DNA from: Elmis aenea
Lineage: Eukaryota; Arthropoda; Insecta; Coleoptera; Elmidae
Assembly: GCA_947652605.1 (NCBI GenBank)
Contig: OX393577.1
Location: 27,965,466-28,029,465 of the forward strand
DNA length: 64,000 nucleotides
Direction of reading: 5' to 3'
In this document: positions 1 through 12,600 of the stretch, piece after piece
How the letters are laid out: each line of letters opens with the position of its first letter
How positions within the stretch are numbered: the first letter of the stretch is position 1
Made by a program: the position numbers and the translations under genes
Notes under the pieces: model-generated
What the model saw: only the letters and a program-made list of their open reading frames with translations
Databases searched by the model: none
Told to the model about the DNA's origin: nothing

Positions 1-3000
1 TTAGGACACAAACTTACCTTTTTTTAAATGGAAGCGATAGTTGGTTATAACCTATTTAAATTCCTTATTTTTTTCTCATTCCAGATATATAAAGATTGAT
101 ATATTTATTTTCAATAATACGCAAGTTACGAAGGTTTTTTAGTTTTTTTTTGTAAAGAAAATTATAGTAGGCTGTGAAAACAAAAAAAACATGGTGGAAA
201 ACCTTATAAAACTCATGTGGTACCAAGGTTTTTTAATTTGTTGTTTAGATAAACACTGTAAATATTTGAAAATAAGAAAGCAACGATATAGTCGGAATCA
301 GCAGTAATACCACATTATACCGGGTGTAAATGAAGTGTGGTATTTTTTCTTTAGTTTCAATTTTAAACAAATGAAAATTTAGACATATGATATGTGCAAA
401 AAAACGGGCTCTTTGAGCACATGCACATATTTGTTTCACTTCCGGTTTAGCCGGAAATGACCCCAACTTTGTTATTTTAAATGGAACACCCTGTATATTT
501 TTACATTTTTGGAAAGAGAAAGCGATTTTGGATACATATGCACTATTTTGGTTAATTTTTATAACCTCAAAATTTTTTTAAAACAAAATTTAGTTTTTTA
601 TTAAGGGTGCCGTGACCTGCACAAATTGATTTTTATTATATCAACAATTGTCCAAAAAACGTTTTTGTAAATTTTAAATAACATTTAGGTTACTTTAATC
701 GGCTTTGAAGGTTGCGGAATCGGTTTTTTGACAAAAAGTCAATTTTTTTAAATGGAACCATGTTGGTACTAGCGGTTATTTAAATCAAGCATCTTCTAAC
801 GATTCCATCGATACCAATAACTTGTATTTTTGTTAAAAGTCTGCTTCAAAAACTTCAAATTATTGTGAAAATTTATTAAGAGATCCTCTAAATCAGCGTT
901 TCTCAACCTTTTTTGTCCCGCGGACCGGTAAAATTTGTGAAAAAATTTCGCGGACCGGTGTATTTTTTAACAAAAAAAAATTACTTAATATTATTAAACT
1001 ACTTTATAAGTTAATTGTAACATTTTTATTATCATTTACCTACTTACAATAATATTTAAATGTAAAGATGAGTAGGTAATTATTGTAATTATTATACAGA
1101 GTGTTTCTTAAGTATTGCAAAAAAAATTTGGGAGGTGATTCCTTATCTAAAAAATTTTCCTTAGACGTCTCCTTTCGGAGTTACACCCCCCTAAAGGGGA
1201 GCGGTAAAATTATGTTTTTATTTTATTTCCCAAATTTGAATAAATGTATGAGGATGATATTTGGTAGATGTTTTACACTTATTTAAAGGTTTCCTATAGT
1301 AAAATTTTCAATTATCTCCCACCTTCACAGGGGGCTGAAATGTGCGACCCCTGTTGTTTTTTTTATTAGAACTTTTTGGTAAGTTAAAATTTCGCAATTA
1401 AAAAATACTTTTTTTGAATACTGAGTTATTTAGAAACTTTTTTTATTATTTTATTCTCGTAAAACCTACAGTTTTTGAGTAAAAAATAAAATAAGTAAAC
1501 GTCAAAATAAATAACATCTGTCAGTTCTATCCAATATGAACATAAACAAACTGTGCACCAAAATGAATCGTTTTATATTGGAATATTTAGTTGTGCATGT
1601 TTACTTATTTTATTTTTCACTCAAAAACGGTAGGTTTTACAAGAAAAACTAATAATTAAAAAAAGGTTCTAAAGAAGAAATCAAGCTTTTAAAACAAATT
1701 TTTTACATTGCAAAATTATAATCCACGAAAAAAAAAAGACAAAATCATTGGATATACGAACACACCACTGCGAGACATTTTATCGGGTTACTAATTTCAC
1801 GCATGTTTGGTAAAATTCATTTGTCAGGAATGGAGCACACTCCTTTCCTGAACATTATGCATTACAGGAATTTGTCTTCAGTGCCGTGTTATCATAAATT
1901 ATGTAAATTTAAAATTAGCTTAAAATATTTTAATTTCGTAATTTTATAAATTAAAATATTTTTTTTTTTAAAGAATTTTTTTTTAACGTGGACAGGTAAA
2001 AATTCTTCGCGGACCGGTCAAATTTCTCCGCGGACCGGTGCCGGTCCGCCGGACCGGCGGTTGAGAATCGCTGCTCTAAATCGCAGTAATCTAATTATGT
2101 AAAAATGATTACCAAAATTTTTAGACTTTTTAATTTAATGACTATAGTAGTTAAACATAAAACAACGATCATTTGTTTTGTTGTAGTTATGCACAGTGTA
2201 CTGCGATTAACAGGATCTCTTTATAAATTTTCACAATAAAATGAAATTTTTGAAGCAAACTCTTAATAAAAATACAAATTATTGGTATCGACGGATTCGT
2301 TAGAAGATGCTCCATTTAAATAACCGCCAGTACCAGCATGGTTCCATTTAAAAAAACTGACTTTTGTCAAAAAACCGATTCCGCAACCTTCAAAGCCGAT
2401 TAAAGTAACCTAAATGTTATTTAAAATTTACAAAAACGTTTTTTGGACAATTGTTGACATAATAAAAATCAAATTGTGCAGGTCACTGCACCCTTAATAA
2501 AAAACTAAATTTTGTTTAAAAAAAATTTTGAGGTTATAAAAATTAACCAAAATAGTGCATTTGTATCCAAAATCGCTTTCTCTTTCCAAAAATGTAAAAA
2601 TATACAGGGTGTTCCATTTAAAATAACAAAGTTGGGGTCATTTCCGGCGAAACCGGATGTGAAACAAATGTGTGTAATGGCTCAAAAAGCCAGGTTTTTT
2701 GCACATATCATATGTCTAAATTGTCATTTATCTAAAATCAAAACTAAAGAAAAAAAAGGGGGTGTACCACACTTCATTTACACCCGGTATATTGCTGTTT
2801 ATCTTAGGTTCAAAAATTTTTGATGTTTATCTTAGCAACTAATTTAAAAACCTTGGTAACTTGTACTTGTACCACATGAGTTTTACAAGGTTTTATACCT
2901 TGTTTTTTTTTTTTTCACAGCCTATGATTTTCTTTAAAAAAAAAACTGAAAAACCTTCGTAACGTGCCTATTATTGAAAATAAATACATCAACCCTAACA

Positions 3001-3086
3001 TATTTAAAATGAGAAAAAAATAAGGAAATTAAATAGGTCATAGCCAACTATCGCTCCATTTAAAAAAAGGTAAGTTTGTGTCATAA
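1..3086. mobile_element. Giant foldback palindrome at the left window edge
   Basis: Bases 1-893 are the inverse of about 2203-3086 with modest divergence. For example ACACAAACTTACC at 6-18 pairs with GGTAAGTTTGTGT near 3069, and TTACTTTAATCGGCTTTGAA pairs with its inverse near 2392. The loop is about 115 bp plus the hAT insertion. Both arms contain an internal ACACCCTGTATA / TATACAGGGTGT end. The true left end may be outside the window. Non-coding, probably in an RMC1 intron. Confidence 0.78.
894..2073. mobile_element. hAT-type non-autonomous element, copy 1, with 8-bp TSD
   Basis: Begins CAGCGTTTCTCAACC and ends GGTTGAGAATCGCTG. The 8-bp duplication CTCTAAAT is perfect (886-893 and 2074-2081), the hAT signature. 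CGCGGACCGGT motifs cluster near both ends. The interior carries a truncated arm of the TACAGGGTGTTTC foldback family (from 1096) and the word GTCAGGAATGGAGCACACTC. No transposase frame. It is inserted into the palindrome 1-3086. Confidence 0.88.
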
Positions 3087-4379
3087 CTTTTTAACGGCGA
3101 GCGTAATTTTTTTTTTTTTTTAGTTTAATCAAATTAAACATAATAATATCTAAAAATAATCTCCATAAATATTTTTGATATTTACAACAATAACGGAGAT
3201 ATGACACATTATTAATATGACAAAAAAACACTTTTTATTCAATAACTCGAAAACCGGAAATGATGGAATATTTTTGTGAACGGTTCTGAGTTTGTCTCAA
3301 TTTAACCGTTCCTCTATCTTAAATATTAACCGAGATACCCATGCAATCCCATCGAATTTGGACCGCCCTGTACAGTGTATACCAGCATATAATAAGAGTT
3401 TAATTTTTAATGCACATTTCATGCGTGTAGCTAATATCGATTGTACAAGATGATCTGGAATTGGAGTAATTACCTTTCCAATTATAATGGTATTACAATT
3501 CAAAGATGAAATCAAGGAAATTACCTGTTTTACTTGGTTTTATATAAAAGGCAATTTTTTTAAAAAAAATTCAGTCATATAAAATGACCCCGATTTTTAG
3601 GTGTATTTTGTGTGTCGTTTTATATGCCAGTACATACAGTATATGTTGAAACTTTATCAGCAGTAAAGTACAACTGAAAAGATTTTCAAATAGTGATATA
3701 GACGTATAAGATGACGCTAAAAATCCACAAAATACACCTAAAAGTCGGGGGTCGTCTTATATGCCTGATAAAAAAAACAGGTAGCTTGTTTTATGGATGA
3801 ATATTTAGGTAAAATATTTCTTTGTAAAGGGAAATTCCAGACTATTTGGAATACAAAATTTTGCTTTTGTGTAACAAATTTGATCAAAAATATGCAAAAA
3901 TTATATATTTTATTTAAAAATGTTCCCAATATATACAATTATAATAGGTAATTCCTCCAATTTAATATCATCTTATATGACCAATATGATTTAAACTCAT
4001 AAAATGTATTTCTAACATGAAATACATTTAAAAAGGAGATTTATGAAAACTGACTTTTACTGTAAGTGCTTCTGGTAAGGTGATAAGGTAATTTTTTTAT
4101 AAAATTTTGAAACAAAATTACATTCTTTTTATACTATAAAATCATTGTACGATTTTTTTCTTATTAGGTTAGTTTAAACTTATTTTAAAAAGTTATAATT
4201 ATTAATTTTCACCACAGTTACTTTTGGGAAGGTAACTTTGTTTCGCATGTAGAATGTAATCCGTTTCAATTTTTAAAAATGTATCTCCTTAACACTAAGG
4301 CACATCAAAATTTTATTAAACCTCACCAAAGGAACAAAATTCACTGATAAAAATAATAACGGTAGGTACAAAAGGATAC

Positions 4380-5806
4380 AAAGTTCACAAGTATGTGTCT
4401 GCGGTTCAACAAGACCTGGAAGTGCAAGACTAGCAGGACGTAAAGATTTGGCAGGAGCTACGGCTTTATGATAAGTAACAGTTCCATCACTTTCTCCCTG
4501 AAGAGCTGTATCAAATACTTGTGAACTGCGAGATGCCTTAAATTTATAAAACATTAAAAAACATTATTTTTAACATGCCACAAAGTAGTTTAATACCTGA
4601 TGATGCACTAATATAAGATCATCCACTACATTGATGGCGAATCTACCTGATAATCCTAGTCTTAACACGTTAGTTTTCACAGGTGTCTGACCAGGGCCAC
4701 TCAAAGTATGTACATGAACTTCAGCAGGTTGAGGACCACTCTGATGTCTCAGTATAAGAACTGCTGGAACACCATATAGAGTGGCAAGTGTAACATCACG
4801 TTCAAGGGTCATTCGACCTGGTTCAGCTACAATATTCATATTTTATACTTAGGAGTTTTAGAGCTACTATAACACTATAACACACATGCCAAATTTTTAT
4901 TCTTAGAACCACATGAATCAATTTAATTTTTTGAAAATATGTAAATTGAACAAAGTATTGTAAAAAGTTAAAATAAAATTTTAAAACTCATGAATGTAAA
5001 TTCTTCCAACATACATCATTAACTTAAATCTTGCACAAATTTTGACAAAGAAATGTATTCCAAAATATCTCAACTTTTGCTCTTAAAAATAATTTCAAAA
5101 AACTTAGGCTACTTACTATCAACTTTGGGTAATTTGTTTATTGTTCCTTGTTTAAAAGAAATTGGCTGTAAATGAGATCCGTGACTAGATGCTAATAATG
5201 CAATTTTATTTTTTGGACACCACACAAACCACTGAATAGTAGCAGATGTAGTTTTTAAATGTTTTAAAGCCTTTTTTTCAGTAATAACAATATAGAGTTC
5301 TATTCCATGATCTGTTATTAGTGCAACTTCATTATTTTGTGACCAAACAAACCCTAATAGATTAGCACTTTTTTTACAGCTTTGCGAATATTCACTTTCC
5401 AGAACACTCCCATTAAAATTCATAAATTCTACAGAAGTAATTGTGTGTTGAACAGCAAGTACTCGTTGATCTAAAGAAAACTTTATTGATATAACTGGAC
5501 CTCGATCTTCCATTCGAAAATTTATAGGGTTATTTTCGTCAGCAGATCCTTTGACAACAACACCCATTACGCCTCCTGATCGAACAGCAAATACCTATAA
5601 TTAACATATTGCTTAAACATTTAAGACTCCAAATAAAAACACGACGGAACAACCTAACGCCAGTTATTAAAATATTTTTTACAATTTTAGCAAAAAGTAT
5701 TGACCTGTTTATTGGAATCATCAAAAAATACATTTGTTAACTGATTCACTGCTTCAAAACGCACTGGATTATCCGATAATTCCAAATACGGTTCTGAAAC
5801 ACTCAT
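4380..5806 (-). CDS. RMC1: RMC1 (Mic1/C18orf8, Drosophila Bulli), regulator of the MON1-CCZ1 complex; N-terminal half only
   Basis: Known role: third subunit of the MON1-CCZ1 guanine-exchange complex that activates Rab7 on late endosomes and autophagosomes. Exons read on the minus strand: 5806-5705 (begins MSVSEPYLELSDNP), 5594-5117, 4826-4597 and 4536-about 4380. Phases agree at each GT/AG junction. Family landmarks are visible: GVVVKG..NPINFRMEDRGPV near residues 43-65, FVWSQNNEVALITDHGIE, the TLERDVTLATLYG block, and FAINVVDDLILVHHQ. This is the N-terminal WD40-like propeller, 322 codons of a protein usually about 650 residues long. Exon 4 ends CEL plus one base at a GTATCC donor; the family has CELY next, so the next exon should supply the rest of Tyr. 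No later exon lies between 4380 and base 1, so the gene probably continues past the left edge across an intron holding the 1-3086 palindrome. The head-to-head neighbour is HINT3. Truncation of the gene itself is a less likely alternative. Confidence 0.9.
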
Positions 5807-6128
5807 TTCGAAGCTTTTACAAAAATTCTTTAGCACATGCCGCTGTTGTTCTAGATGTCGCTCAGCTGTATATGACAGCTGTCAATTAATATTTTTTTCA
5901 GACAATTCTCCAGCTGTTTCTGACAACTGTTTACAAACCCTAATTTTAAACTTTGAACCTCACTATCATCAGTTCTGAACATGGTTAACTAATTAAACCG
6001 TGGTTCTCAATGATTTATACATAATTAATTATATTATAGTGTACTAACATTATTTACACAAAAACTTTTAAGATTTTCCTAAATCAAATAGCAGTACTTC
6101 GGATGTTCAAGATAAAATAAATTTAATA
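5807..6128. promoter_or_regulatory. Divergent intergenic region between RMC1 and HINT3
   Basis: Only 322 bp separate the two start codons, so the genes must share a promoter region and both 5' UTRs. Several CAGCTG-type palindromic hexamers lie at 5875-5940 close to the RMC1 start. No TATA box is obvious in either direction. A shared bidirectional promoter is an inference from spacing and orientation. Confidence 0.55.
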
Positions 6129-6795
6129 ATGTCGAGTTGTATTTTTTGCAAAATAGTGGCAGGCACTCAACCAGCTGGTATATTGTGTCAAGACGACGAA
6201 GTTATTGTTTTTAAAGATATTAAACCAGCAGCCAAACATCATTTCTTAGCTGTACCAAAAATTCACGTAAAGGATGTGAAACATTTAACCGTGGTTCATA
6301 AACCATTACGTAAGTAACCCTTGTAGAATATTTTGTAGCTGTTTTGTAAACTCATATGATTGAAATTTTAGTTGAGAAGCTAATAGCTATGGGCACAAAA
6401 GCAGTGCAGGATAACGGAGGGGATATTAATGATGTACTTACAGGATTTCACTGGCCTCCGTTTAATTCGGTAGGGCATTTACACCTTCACATTATTTCAC
6501 CAGCATCTGAAATGAGTTTGTTGAGTAGAATAATTTTTAAGCCCAATAGCTGGCACTTTGTTACGGTAAGCGATTAATAACATACTTAGGTATAAATTAA
6601 AACCCTTGTGAATAATTATATTTAACAACAAAGCATTCCAATTTTATAATAAAGAGGATCAACTACAAAAATGCAGTTGAAAATTTTTGTTTTAATATTT
6701 TTTAACATAATCTCTTCCACGAAAAAAAAAAGTAATTTTATTTTAAATTGCAGGCAAAACATGTTCTGGAAGAAATACTCCCAAATAAATTATAA
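6129..6795 (+). CDS. HINT3: HINT3, histidine-triad adenosine 5'-monophosphoramidase
   Basis: HIT-family hydrolase that cleaves adenosine phosphoramidates. Three exons: 6129-6309, 6372-6565 and 6754-6795, joined at gtaagt/ttttag and gtaagc/tgcag sites in consistent phase, giving 138 residues. The N terminus MSSCIFCKIVAG is the typical HINT opening with a CxxC pair. The catalytic triad motif HxHxHxx is at H96, H98, H100 (GHLHLHII), preceded by the HINT3-type GFHWPPFNSV segment, which separates this subfamily from HINT1/2. The C terminus AKHVLEEILPNKL is short, as in the family. Putative polyadenylation signals (aataaa) occur downstream near 6866 and 6987. The gene is small and complete with no damage. 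Confidence 0.95.
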
Positions 6796-8463
6796 CATAA
6801 TCCTGACATAGTTTGAAATTTTAAACAATCCCAGCCTTTGTATATTACACAAATATATTTTAAATGTAATAAAAGTGGTATATCATTGTTATGTAGTACC
6901 TATTTGTAAGTATTAAATTTGTGCATTTGTATTAATACGTTTAATGTTAAACTAATCAGTATGTTGTAAATAAGTTTTAATAAAATTGTGTATAATAAAT
7001 TTATTGGTACCCTTAGTTACAGAATATATAAACATATAATAGTGGATAATAGATGTTCTTTACACAAAAGCTGTAGTATATAATGTAACAAGTGATTAAA
7101 TCATTCATGATTACATTGGTGATTACATTTAGTAAAACAATATCATTATTGACTAAACAAAATCAAATAAAAAATTCATTTAAAAAAATAATTTTTCTAT
7201 TACAAGTTAATAAAATAAATTAGTTTTGGAAACTACAATTGAATTTTCTGCTTAGCGTGATGTTAAAATGAATGCCTTTAGTTTGACTATGAAAAGTGGC
7301 AAAACAAAATCTTATTGCTCATATAAACATCAAAATTTGCTTCATTATGTACATACTTAAACAGGTTATTCGATACTAGAAATATTTGTCAATATAATTT
7401 TATCAAATTTATTGTCGTCTTACAAAAGTACGTTATTAAAAGTAAATACTTCAAACAAGGTTCATTAGAGGGAAATAACAGTAACATTTGTTTCTTAATA
7501 TTGATAAAACCAAATATCTAGCCTGCTTTGAGCATACAAAAAACAAGTGATTAAGGATTTTAAAAACTTATAATGCAGGTATCACTTCAATAACGCATTT
7601 TATAAAAAGTTACTTGAAGTATTTTTAAGTTATTAAACACTTTTAAGTTGTGACGTTGTGAGTTATGATTTCTATAAACAATTTCGCTGACTTTTTAGCA
7701 CTCTATTTATAGCTGTTTAGCAATCCGGTTTATGCACTGAATGTTTTAAAGTAATCTGTTTAAAGCAAAACTATGCAATTTATTTTATTTAGTCATGAGT
7801 CCTTCTACTGTTAGGTGTTGGACCTGCAATTTATACATAAGTGTAATTTTTAATATTCTTATCTGTTACTATGTAAAATATTATAATGCGCAATAATTTT
7901 AATTGACATTAAATTTGTATTCTTACCAGTAATGAAATAATGTGTCGTTAGCAACCGACGATAAATTTTAGAATGTTTACATTTTATAGCTGTAAGTGAT
8001 AAAATTCAAATGCAATAAAACACTGCATATGAAACATAAAACAAACATAATTAACAAAAAACATTTCTTTCTTTTGAATTAAGATTATTATCAGCTTTAA
8101 TAAATTCAGATCCCTATTTTACCAAAAATAAATAATTCCAAAAAATTAAAAACCAAACTCCACTATAATTAATACTTTTTCTAAATTATTAACCACCAAG
8201 TTAATTATGAAAATCAACCAAATAAAAAAAGTGTGATGCATATCATTTGTATTGCAAAAATAAATTGTACCTACTTATTAAAGGAAAACATGATAGTAAT
8301 CACACTAGTTTTTAATACAAAGCAAAATGATAAATAAAAAAATTGTTAATGTTAATTGGAATGAATATTAATACAGAAATGGTAATATTAAGTCTGGAAG
8401 ATTACACAATCATATATGTAGTATAATATATTTTTATAATTACCAGTATATTAATATATCAAA
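6796..8463. other. Gene-free stretch: HINT3 3' flank
   Basis: AT-rich sequence with no recognisable coding exon. It probably holds the HINT3 3' UTR in its first few hundred bases. I see no repeat ends or structured element in it. Confidence 0.6.
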
Positions 8464-8963
8464 AGACTGTTTTATACTATACTATTTTTTCGTTTAAGAA
8501 AATCGTATACGATTTTTGATACAAAAATTTCGTTCAAGAATTTAGCATGGAAAATATGAACCTTTTACATTGTACTATTTTTTGGTACGAAAATGTTCAA
8601 TTTGATCACAACACATAGCGAATCATTTTCAAATTTAACGTATATTTAACGCTTGTTCCATTCTACATATTTATTCCTACAAAATAAATTGTAAGGGATA
8701 TAACGGTAATAAGTAGTATTTAACATCGTTTGATTGTTTCAGTTAACCTAACCCACAAATGACATGCGGTCAGATACAGTTGCAGTAGAATACGCATGCG
8801 CCCATGCCACAAAACACGCCCATGCTAAAATAGGATGCATATAGGGACGGTAATAATTTCATACGAATTTTTGGTTCAAGATTTGTAATTGCTGATTTAC
8901 ACCGTACTAGAAAATCGTATACGATTTTCTTAAACGAAAAAATAGTGTAGTATAAAACAGACT
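8464..8963. mobile_element. TIR element (MITE) with about 53-bp inverted ends
   Basis: Bases 8464-8516 and 8911-8963 are near-perfect inverted repeats. The left end begins AGACTGTTTTATACTATAC and both ends contain the palindromic core AAAATCGTATACGATTTT. The 500-bp element has no coding potential, so it is a non-autonomous DNA transposon. The superfamily is not assignable because no clear target duplication is visible. It lies between the convergent HINT3 and RhoGAP genes. Confidence 0.75.
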
Positions 8964-9670
8964 AAATAAAAGTAAAGTTGTTATAAGTTACCATGACAAA
9001 ATAGTTACAGTCAAGTATTAATATATATTTAAATCATATACGATTTAAATGGTAACTATAAAAAATACAGAACATGAATTTTTTTAAATAAACACTTAAC
9101 TAGTACGTTGAAAAATGCATAGAATGGAATTGAAGTAAATTAATTGCAGTTTTTTACTGCTACAATAATACATACACAATTTTGCAGTCTATTTGCTTAA
9201 TATACTCAATAACAAATTGTAAATATTTCTAAAATGTTATTTTTCATCAATAATATAGCTCTATAAGTTATGATATCCAGTAACTTCATATTAAATTTAT
9301 TTTATTTAACCTAACAATGATAATTTTTTATCTCTTCGGATTATAAGATTTCCATACACGCAAGTTTTATTAAAACAAACAATAAAAACTCCATGAACAA
9401 ATATTCTGACCCAAGCGTCTTTGGCATTTGGACTAAGATTGTGACCCGATTTTAAAACTGAACAAAATAAAACCTCTCTGGTTAAGCCGTTATTACAAGT
9501 CTAAAACTAACTCTAGGTTATAGTTTAGTATAGATTAGTTAGGTAAAAAAATAAAAATAAATTCTGCAATGATCACGATCCATTGTCAAGCGTCGAAATA
9601 TTGTTCTAGTCTCTTCCAACATAAATCACATTGAAGCAATGTTTTCGATGTACTTGAAAATAATATATCA

Positions 9671-12600
9671 TTACACGATGAAAATTTCACCATGATGTTG
9701 TAAAAGGAATTGGGTAAACATATTTATAGGTCCTATGGCTGTTAACGACATTGTAATATTTTCTGACCATACTAAGTTGGGGCCAAAAACGACAGCTAGA
9801 TTTTGGGCTGTCATTTTATTTAAATCTGCCCTTTCCATTACCTAAAAAATATTAAATATAAAACATAAACTATTTGCCAGTTAATAATAAAAGATTTATT
9901 GTGTAGTGTGACATTTGGTATTCTTAAACTTGATTACACAAAGCAACACTAAGGCCCGATTGCACAAAGCAACAGTTAGTTTTAACATGCATGTTAACTC
10001 TAAACTAGGCAAAATACCAGCACTGTTGATGCTGATATTACCTTAATCTACATATTAACATCCTTCCACCAAAACTCCCCACTGCTGTAATACAAGAGAG
10101 ACGTGATGTGTCCAACACACTTCCACCGATTGAATTAAGACAGTTTTGTTAGAACAGGTGGCACCGCCGATGAAATGTAAGACACACGGCATGTAATTTA
10201 ACATTAACTGCTGCTTTGTGCAATCGAGCTTTAAGCTGCGTTCACATAGAAAAGTATTGCATTGTATTGTATTGTATTGCAACGTGCCTGCAAGAGTAGC
10301 GTTCACATGGAAGTATTGTAGTGTTTGTACACTAAAGGCGATTACCATGCGCATACGCAGGGTTAATCCACTATGATTGGTTCTTGTTGTGGGGTATTGC
10401 AAAAAGCTTGGCGCTTGCAAGGTCTTACCACACGGCTTGCAACGAAAATCAACTACTTTGCTTATGTGAACGCTAGCATTTAATATTCGTATGTTGCTTA
10501 CGCTACAATACAATACTTTTCTATGTGAACACAGCTTTAGTGTTAACATACATATTAATCCAAAAACTAGGTAAAATTCAAGCACTATTGGCGCTGATAT
10601 TGTCTAGTTTTATGTGTAAACATGTATATTAACACTACACTGGGACCCAACTGCACAAGCAACACTGGTATTAAAATACAAGTTAATTCCTAAAACTAGG
10701 CAATATCAGCGCCAATTATGCTGCGATTTTACCTAGTTTTAGGATTAACGTAGTTTAATCCCAGGTTCAACTTTTATGCAATCGGGCCCTGATAAAATAA
10801 AACCAAAAAACAATATTACAATAGTCTCACTATTTAGTAAAACAATATACGATCTCGTCAGACCCGATTAGATAAATTTTACAATTTTAGACACCTGATT
10901 GGTTTATACCTAGGTAAAATAATTACTTCAAAGACCAAATACTATCCACGAACTGTCAGTTGGATAGCAATAAGTCTTAGACTAAGACTATAGTTTTATA
11001 CTAAGACTCTTAGTATAAAACTATATTTTAAGATAAAACAGTAGTACCAGTCTTGGTAAGCTATAAGGATACCGTTTAGTACATGCATCTAACATGTCGA
11101 ATCACATCAAAACAAGTCGAGTTTAAATTTAAAGGAAGTGGTTAAACTGTGTACGTTTCGTCCATCAATCAGTTGCCACATTAAGTCGTCCAAACACACT
11201 AATTGTTTAAACTAATTTGATTATTTTGTCAAAACTATTACGATAGTTACAATGAATAGCATAAAGCTAATAGGTTTAGTATCTGATAATAATTAGTTCT
11301 GGAATATGAGAGACAAATATCATTTTAATAGGAACATTTTCCGAAAATTGTGACAAACAAATCAGTACAAAAATGAATTAATTTGCCACATGAAAAAAGT
11401 TTTCACACGCCACTCTAATATTTTCTTAACATTTTTTGGGGTAAAATCAACAAATCCTTACAAAATATATCTTCCTCTCTTGTGACAAACATTTCATTTA
11501 CACATTCCGATAATAAGTAATATTCAATAAATAATAGTATTCATCTTCATTCATTTCTTATGATACGATTAACTGGTGAAAATACTCAGCTACACTAACC
11601 ACCAATTTCTAATGCATTAGTTCGGACATATTTGTCTAAGTTAGTTATTTTATATGCACTATAACTTTTTAGCAAACAATAAATCAAAACGAAAATTGTT
11701 TGTATTTACTTCATTTCTTAGGATGAGAATTATAAACCAAAATCATTTACTAAAAATTAATAAGATTTTATGAGAAAAATACACATACACAGGAGGTATC
11801 TAACGTATTACCAATAAAAATGTGTTAACTGAACAAGTTTGTTGTAACTCCTAACAATAGAAGAATAAACTAAAAGAATGAGCTTACCCTGGACAAAAAG
11901 CTTATTACATATTTTAGAACCTTATAATTATCTTCAGGTAATTTTTCCATAACCAAAATTGACACCTGTCGTAACTGTTCATCTCTATTCCAACCTACGA
12001 AAAAAAAGTTTTTAATTCAACAAAATTGTTAATCCTATTTTTATACAAAGTAACAGTTTATAAAACCACCATTCTTTAAACCATTTATTTAAGTAATATA
12101 TGCAACTAGAGACAATCAAATTGGGAGTTTAAATTTTATTAAATCAATGTTTATTTATGAAAACAATAAGTGTGCACTACTACTAGGATTGCCACATGCC
12201 CGGCTTTAGGAAGGACCGTCCTCGTTTTCGAATATGAAAACAGCGTCCTACTTTACACCCAAGCCTTACCTATAATTGTCGGGCTTTTCATCATTACGAA
12301 GTAAATCTAAAAACCAATTACCCAAAAACTGAATTTTTATAGTAATGTTAATTTATTTATTTCGGTATAAGTCCTTAAATATTATACAAGGTGTTTCTTA
12401 AGTATTGCAAAACAATTCAGGAGGTGATTCCTTATCAAAAACTAAAAGGGATTTTTCGTGTAAAAATTTTTCCTTAGACGTCTCCTTTCGGAGATACACC
12501 GGTGCGGTAAAATTGGGTTTTTATTTGATTTCTCAAATTTGTGTTAATGTAGGAGAATGATATTTGGTAGATGTTTTATACTCTTTAAAAGGTTTCCCAT

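Noticed and set aside
3297..3515. 72-codon minus-strand frame, tested as a possible RMC1 3' exon
   Set aside because: Does not resemble any later part of RMC1 and has no fitting splice phase.
10055..10585. 176-codon open frame on the minus strand
   Set aside because: It runs through two MITEs including low-complexity TATTG repeats; no domain or codon-level constraint visible.
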